A stretch of DNA of 64,000 nt. Source: Ziziphus jujuba (Eukaryota > Streptophyta > Magnoliopsida > Rosales > Rhamnaceae). This document shows, piece after piece, positions 58,370 through 64,000 of this stretch (the stretch's first letter is position 1; each line of letters begins with the position of its first letter). The stretch lies in contig NC_083384.1 of the NCBI RefSeq assembly GCF_031755915.1, positions 27,446,001 to 27,510,000 on the forward strand, in the 5' to 3' direction. The position numbers and the translations under genes are program-made. The notes beneath the pieces are model-generated. The model was not told where the DNA came from. It made no database searches and saw only the letters and a program-made list of their open reading frames with translations.

Positions 58370-60245
58370 CCTGCTCCTCACTGAGACGCTGCAATTATAG
58401 TATGTCCTCCTAATGGTTTGGTGAGCATCACCATCTAATTAAACCTTTAAAATACATAGTACAATTTTTCAATTTTGTGTTAAACAATCTATTTGTATAT
58501 TAGCATTTCTGACTAAAATACATTCTTGGTTAGAAGGAATAAATTATTGAAGATAGAGAAATACTAAAACTTGTTGGATTACCCAATCATTTTTTTTTTA
58601 ATGCGAATTGATATTTAATGATGAATTTTTTTTATCCAATTCCATTTGTTGATGGAGATTCTCAAACTATTATGTGTTCTCTCAAAGATGGGAGTATATG
58701 GAACTTGGTACTTGACAAACAAACTCTAAATTGGCAAAAATTTCATAGCATCAAACAAAGTAAGAGCAAAATTTAAAGGAATATTCCATTGATATGTGTG
58801 GTTCTATCTAATAATGGTCGTGGGTCTTTTTGAAATGTCATATGCCAACCTACTTTGAAAGCTCTTGAAACAGCAATATAAATATAACAATTCAATTAAA
58901 CCAGAAGTATTTCAAACTGTATACAATACAAGATAAAGTTTAATCACACAGGACTACTGCTGAAAACCCTGTTTTCCAGTTATAGCCTAAATCCCAAGTG
59001 TTGGCCAGCTTAGTTCGAAACTGAAAAGGAACACAGAAGAAAAAGAAAAGTAACAATCTGAAAATTATCACAAACACCTGGAAAACATATCTGGGATTTG
59101 TGTCTATCATATATCAATATTAAGTTGTTACCATGTCTTTGAACTTTGGATTACAATCTTGATTGCTATGAGTAACATATAGACTAAACTTTCTGCACTG
59201 TAGATACAAATCAAGCAAGAACATATCCATATGGCATCAAAACTCTTTAAGATAATCTGATCAACTATAAGTTTAGCATTATCCACCTCACTCGCTCCAA
59301 GTTCATCAAGACAGTAACGTTTTGTTAAAACTTCCAACTTGGTCAGCAAGACTTAATCGCATTCAACTTGGTCATCAAGACAGTAACGTTTTGTTAATCA
59401 CATTCACCAATATGTTTGACCATTTGTTTCCATCACTTTTGACACACATCTCTATATCTATGCTCAAGTAAATAATCTCATACCACATATTTCATGCAAG
59501 TAGCATACAAGCTTGCAAGAGCATCAACGAGGCGATAGTCATCAGTATCTTTGCATATTGCTTCAGTGGCCATTGGTGATCCTCACTGGCTTCTTCTCCT
59601 TCAACGCCAACTTCACCTCTTCCCTGATTTTCCCATCCGAGTGATTTCTTTCTTTTTTGAGCTTTTCCCCATTGGTGGCATTGTTCTTCACCAAAATATC
59701 ACCCACATTCCCCTTCTTCCTCTTTTTATTCATTTTGGCCCCTCCTTCCTCTGGAGCGTCTCTTTGCCCCTCAATTAGCTCATCCATTGTGTGATCTCTA
59801 AGTATTCATTCAAAGAAGATCCATCAAACCCTCATTTTGTTCTTATCCTTATGCTTTATTTATTATTATTATTTTTTTGTCTTCTCTTTTCTTTGTTTTA
59901 TATCATCTCCTCCCACTAGAATTTCCTTTGACGCCTTCTCAACTTTATCAGCATCCCTATCAATGCTAACCATCTTTGCCTTCTTCTTAACCTTTCAAAA
60001 TTCCTTAAACACAAAATTGCTTTCCAATATTAACTGAAACCAAGAAAACAGACTACTACTCCATGGTTACTTAAAATGGGAAATAATATCTTCCAAAACC
60101 AAACCATAACTACATATAACAATGCTGGGTATTTGGCCAAAAATTTTTTAAGTTCAAAATAAATTAAAAGCAGCAGAATTTACAATCCTTTAATAACACA
60201 AAATTCTTTCCTCAATTTCTTTAATTGCTAACAATAAAAGAGAAA
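58370..60245 (-). pseudogene. Broken duplicate of the Myb/REB1-like locus
   Basis: The second copy of 53880-57150. The C-terminal end survives at 59255-59345 (KLEVLTKRYCLDELGASEV), and the N-terminal charged region at 59563-59990 (MNKKRKK, GDILVKNNATNGEK). At about 59590 the sequence jumps from the equivalent of 55139 to about 56430 in the parent. That removes roughly 1.3 kb, with most of the charged region and three Myb repeats. There are further small indels and stops, and a short internal duplication of CAGTAACGTTTTGTTAA at 59312 and 59381. The 5' flank matches the parent up to about 60245, and then CACTA-like sequence begins, so the leader exon is missing. It cannot encode a working protein. 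Confidence 0.9.
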
Positions 60246-60627
60246 TCTGAAATCACCACTAGAATTGCATTGATAAATGATGCAATAAATGCGTCGCACA
60301 AAACAAACAATGACGTATTACACGGCGTCGCCTAATGTCCTGTTACTAAATCCATAAGACAACAAGAAACGCAGTATGAGAGTCGCCTATATTTTAGTTT
60401 TTAGCGATACATATTGACTTTTAGTGATGCATTCTATCAATCCACTTATCACGCATTATTTAGTGATGCTTCACAATAATGTCGCTAAAAATATATTAGC
60501 GACTGTTTCATATAGCGTCGCTAAATATATTAGTCACTAATGAGTCGTCTATTTTGCGACGCACTATATAGTCGCCTATTTAGCATTGCATTAATAGAGT
60601 TGACTATTTAGCGACGCATTAATCCTA

Positions 60628-60758
60628 TTTAGCGACGTATTAATAGAGTCACCTATTTAGCAACACATCGACACTTTTAGCGACGCATTATTTGTTAATG
60701 CGTCGCTAAAAGTGTCGATGTGTCGCTAAATAGGTGACTCTATTAATACGTTGCTAAA
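60628..60758. repeat. 63-bp near-perfect inverted repeat with a 5-nt spacer
   Basis: The left arm 60628-60690 and right arm 60696-60758 are reverse complements with only two mismatches. The spacer is TTTGT. The arms are built from shorter TTTAGCGACGCATTA-type subterminal motifs. A transcript would fold into a long hairpin. Near identity of the arms suggests recent formation or gene conversion. Confidence 0.95.
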
Positions 60759-61204
60759 TTGCGTCGCCCTTTTTTTTCTAATTTTTTTAAATTTTGTGAA
60801 AAGTGATTAAAATAGTAAAAATATAAAAATAATTAAAATACAAAAAAATGAAAACTAGCTTCATCCAAAATAATTAGAATACAAAAATTTAAAATAAATA
60901 ATTTGTCATAACAAATTAATTATCAAATAAATTAAATATCATCTCATTGACATATTTTTACATAATTTGTAAGCTATTGTATTTTTCATAACAAATTAAT
61001 ATTAATTAAACTTCCATGAATGCATACTCATTGAGATGGAAGTTAACGTCTTTTTGTTGACGATATTACACCTTCATATTGCATATGGAAAAATTAAAAA
61101 AGTTATTAACACTTATGCAAAATAAATAAAATATTAATCATTATTAAATTTGTAATTTAGTAAATGAAAATTTAAAGAATATTACCGTTGTTCTTAAGAT
61201 TTGG

Positions 61205-61428
61205 TGAGGCACATTTCTCCCCTCATAGTCATTACAAACATAGTCACTCTTACATTCATCCTCATTATCATTTTCATCGATACTTGGCAACTATATGAAA
61301 AATGAATTGTGAATCATCATAGTATCTCCAAGAACATCTTCTTCAACAAAAGTATGATGTTGTGGTGAAGTTAAAACAATAGACCATTTTGAATCAAGTT
61401 GATCTTCAACATAAAATACTTGTTGAAC
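61205..61428 (-). pseudogene. DUF4216-like fragment of a CACTA transposon protein
   Basis: The minus strand from 61428 reads QQVFYVEDQ, then a KWSIVL motif, and continues to a possible stop at 61291-61293 or an acceptor TTCATATAG. A following acidic exon (61206-61290) begins LPSIDENDNEDE and ends at a GTAAT donor. QQVFYV..D....W.IVL is the hallmark of the DUF4216 region in plant CACTA proteins. A stop just upstream of QQV and the missing transposase domain make it a remnant. Confidence 0.6.
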
Positions 61429-61460
61429 TTAGCAAAATAATGTCAAGCAATATCACAAAC

Positions 61461-62630
61461 AAAATTTCTACAAAAGCAAGATTAATAAAATCCAACGAAC
61501 CCAATCTGCAGTTAAAATGAAAAAAAAAAAAAAAAAACCCGCCTCATGTCTCCTCCAACCAAAAATAAAAAGAAACTCACCTAAACGGTGGAGACAAAGA
61601 TAGAAGAAAACCAGAAAATCACGAGGGCGACACAGAAAAATCCAGTTTCTCGGCCAACGACAACATAGGCAAATGAAAAATGAAATCCGAAATATCTATT
61701 AGGTAGTATACTTGATGTAGTTTTTTTTTTTAAAAAAAAGGATTCAAAGGAGCGCATAAAAATTTTAAAACGAGCAAAAAATTTTCAAAAAATGGCAAAA
61801 ACGCGCATTTTCTCCCAATTACATGTTTTTTTCTTTTGATTAATTTTTTATTTTTCATCTACAAATAAAAACTGAAAATATTTCTTAAAAATGCGAAGCA
61901 AAATATCGAAGATTACTGTTTATTTTTCTGTTTTTCAAGTACACCTTTATTCTTTATAAAATTTGCATGTCTTTCAAAATTTTTGCTTTTTTTAATTGAG
62001 AGAACAGGCGATGCATTCTCTTGAAGAAGGGTAGTCTGTTCTTGAATTTTGGGATCAAGCGACGCATTATGGTCGAAAAGTGTCACCTGTTTCATTTTTT
62101 ATATTTTCTTTATAATCTTTAAATAATTTTTTAATTGTTCATCTACAAATATATTCATGCAGCAATCCAATGAACAAAAATTCCATTGATCTAAAAATAG
62201 AAAATAGTTTTGTCAATGCTCTTCTCAGTTATTCACATATATGTGCACAGACGAGACACAAAATATCTCAAGACCTAATTTGAGATAGGATACCGAATAT
62301 AGAATTCTAATTCAATAAGATTTTATTGACCAATTTATCTACATAAGTATGTTAAATGAGCTTAACTTTCATGTGTTTGTGGTCAACAATAGTTTACTTG
62401 TTTTTAAACTGAAAGTCTATTAAATTGCTTTTTTTAAAAAAAAATAAAAAATAATTGAAGAAACAAACGACACAATTCCATTAAAATGTGTCGCCTATTC
62501 CATGTTTTTTTTTTAAATCTTTAATTAGTTTTGTTGATTGTTCATCTACAAATTATGAAAAAAAAAAAGAAGCATATTTGCCAAAATTAAAAAATTACTA
62601 AAAACAACTTTCAAATCGAAAAAAAGTTAA
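61461..62630. other. CACTA-related non-coding DNA
   Basis: No gene was recognised. Isolated GCGAYGCATT and TGTGTCGCCT motifs (about 62008, 62050, 62086, 62467 and 62489) show that the subterminal-type motif continues across this stretch. A 120-bp patch of higher GC content at 61590-61700 may be an element leader. Confidence 0.4.
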
Positions 62631-62639
62631 ACATTGGTT

Positions 62640-63640
62640 GGGTGAAACAGCGACGCAGTTGTTGACAAATGCATCGCCTTTTTGTCTATTTAGCGACTAT
62701 TTCTTAAAAAACTACGTCGCCTAAAACTATATTAGCTAGTTCTTGTTGTATTATTATTTCCAAGTCATTTGGCCTAGTGGTGTGGTGATTTCTTGAGTGT
62801 GTAGGAGGTCCTGGGTTTAATTCTTGTCATGGCCCTATTTTGATTACATTTGTTGAAGAATGCGTCACCTGTTCATATTTGGCGACGCATTCTTTAAATA
62901 ATGCATCGTCTAACACTATATTAGATATTTTTTGTTGTATTATTACATCTAAGTCATTTGGCCTGGTGGTGTGGTGATTTCTTGAGTGTGTAGGAGGTCC
63001 TTAGTTAAATTTTTGTCATGGCCCTATTTTGATTTTTTTTTTATGGGTTTCTAAATGTTTAAACAGAAAAATTGAAAAAAAAAAAAAGGCGACACATTTG
63101 TTGAAGAATGCGTCGCCTATTCATCTATTTGGCGACGCATTCTTTAAATAATGCATCGCCTAACACTATATTAGATAGTTTTTGTTGTATTATTATATTC
63201 AAGTCATTTGGCCTTGTGGTGTGGTGATTTCTTGAGTGTATAAGAGGTCTTGGGTTCAATTCTTGTCATGATCCTATTTTGATTTTTTTTTTATGGGTTG
63301 CTAAATGTTTAAACAAAAAAATTGGGAAAAAAAAAAGGCAACGCATTTGTTGAAGAATGCGTTGCCTGTTCATCTATTTGACGACGCATTCTTTAAATAA
63401 TGCATCGCCTAACAATATATTAGCTAGTTTTTATTGTATTAGTACATACAAGTCATTTGGCCTGAGGTGTTGTGATTTCTTGAGAGTGTAGGAGGTCCTG
63501 GGTTCAATTCTTGTCATGACCTTATTTTGATTTTTTTTTATGGGTTTCTAAATGTTTAAACAAAAATATTGAAAAAAGAAAAAGAAAAGGCAAAGCATTT
63601 GTTGAAGAATGGTGCGTCGCCTATTAACTATATATATAAA
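62640..63640 (+). repeat. Tandem array of about 249-bp units with tRNA-like A and B boxes
   Basis: Four units are marked by TCATTTGGCCT at about 62765, 62953, 63202 and 63451. The first spacing is 188 bp because of a deletion, and the next two are 249 bp. Each unit holds a palindrome of the GAATGCGTCGCC/GGCGACGCATTC type (perfect 12-bp arms at 63105-63116 and 63131-63142), an AACACTATATTAGATAG motif, a tRNA-like module and an ATGGGTTTCTAAATGTTTAAAC tail in shortened form. In unit 1 the A-box TGGCCTAGTGG (62770-62780) fits TRGYNNARNNG fully. The B-box-like GGTTTAATTCT starts 44 bp later, as in real tRNA genes. Later units have changes in the boxes. Confidence 0.85.
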
Positions 63641-64000
63641 AAAAGCTCAGTTTTAGAGCTCTAATATTTTTACTGGTTATTTGGTGTTGAAATAAAATTA
63701 GATTTATTAAAAGAACTAAAAAAAAAAAGATGAGGAGAGAACAGGTGATGCACTATTACGTCCACTGCTATTGCGTCGCCTGTTAACTATATAAAAAAAA
63801 AAAGAACTAAAAAAAACTTAAAAAGAGAACAGGCGACGCACTATTTAGATTGTGCGTCGCCTGTTAACTATATATATATAAAAAAAAAAGAGCTCAGTTT
63901 TGGCGCTCTAATATTTTTACTGGTTATTTATTATTGAAATAAAATTAGATTAATTAAAAGAACTAAAAAAAAAGTTGAGGAGAGAACATGCGACGCACAA
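63640..64000. repeat. Second tandem repeat with GCGACGCA palindromes, running off the window
   Basis: The segment CTCAGTTTT..GCTCTAATATTTTTACTGGTTATTT occurs at about 63647 and again at 63892, a period of about 245 bp. Between them lies a perfect 14-bp inverted repeat, AACAGGCGACGCAC (63828-63841) and its complement (63852-63865), with a 10-nt spacer. The array continues past the window edge. It shares the GCGACGC motif with the CACTA region. Confidence 0.8.

Larger units (their letters stand above)
60257..61460 (-). mobile_element. CACTA (En/Spm-type) transposon fragment
   Basis: A CACTAGAA end-like motif at 60257-60264 stands exactly where homology to the Myb locus stops. Next to it lies a 500-bp region crowded with GCGACGC/GCGTCGC motifs, in direct and inverted order. 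This is the pattern of CACTA subterminal repeats. Further in is a minus-strand coding remnant of the DUF4216 type. I found no transposase (TNP2-type) domain in the window, so the element is non-autonomous or truncated. The far end is not identified. Confidence 0.65.

Noticed and set aside
60240..64000. Regular spacing of GCGACGC palindromes considered as a CRISPR-like array
   Set aside because: The plant nuclear context, the degenerate repeats without unique spacers of constant length, and the CACTA coding remnant point to transposon subterminal repeats.

Overview
The window is nuclear DNA of a flowering plant, almost certainly a eudicot. It is AT-rich, its genes have many short introns with GT-AG borders, and its proteins are plant types: a BSK-type receptor-like cytoplasmic pseudokinase, a plastid glutamate-cysteine ligase, a KDM5/JMJ17-type demethylase and a plant beta-tubulin with the usual two introns. 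I cannot name the species. Six intact protein genes were reconstructed exon by exon. All sit on the minus strand except the BSK gene.

Layout. 0.6-1.8 kb (-): six-exon YqgF/RuvX-like RNase H-fold nuclease. 3.1-18.4 kb (-): a 33-exon JMJ17/KDM5 histone H3K4 demethylase of about 1850 residues, with a small MITE in one intron. 18.7-25.6 kb: AT-rich, gene-free. 25.6-32.5 kb (+): ten-exon BSK7/8-like pseudokinase with a 5' UTR intron. 33.3-34.5 kb: two local tandem repeats. 34.8-39.0 kb (-): decayed Ty1/copia retrotransposon, with an LTR-like block seen on only one side. 39.4-41.2 kb (-): beta-tubulin. 44.3-50.8 kb (-): GSH1, fifteen coding exons plus a non-coding leader exon, with a second MITE. 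54.8-57.4 kb (-): single-coding-exon Myb/SANT protein like REB1/TTF1 RNA polymerase I termination factors. 58.4-60.2 kb: a broken second copy of that Myb locus. 60.26-64 kb: CACTA-type transposon debris with long palindromes and 249-bp tandem repeats that carry tRNA-like pol III boxes.

The most notable observation is that GSH1 and the Myb gene share the same non-coding first exon, including an identical 38-nt block with a telo-box and the splice donor. Their coding regions are unrelated. This suggests that a promoter and leader were duplicated locally. The Myb locus was also duplicated downstream, lost about 1.3 kb internally, and its homology ends where the CACTA-like end begins.

The genes do not form a pathway. 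They are ordinary neighbours with roles in chromatin, ribosome biogenesis, cytoskeleton, glutathione synthesis and brassinosteroid signalling. I found no rRNA or tRNA gene, CRISPR array or prokaryotic system. No exon structure here has been tested against transcripts. The structures rest on reading frame, splice-site consensus and recalled family sequences.
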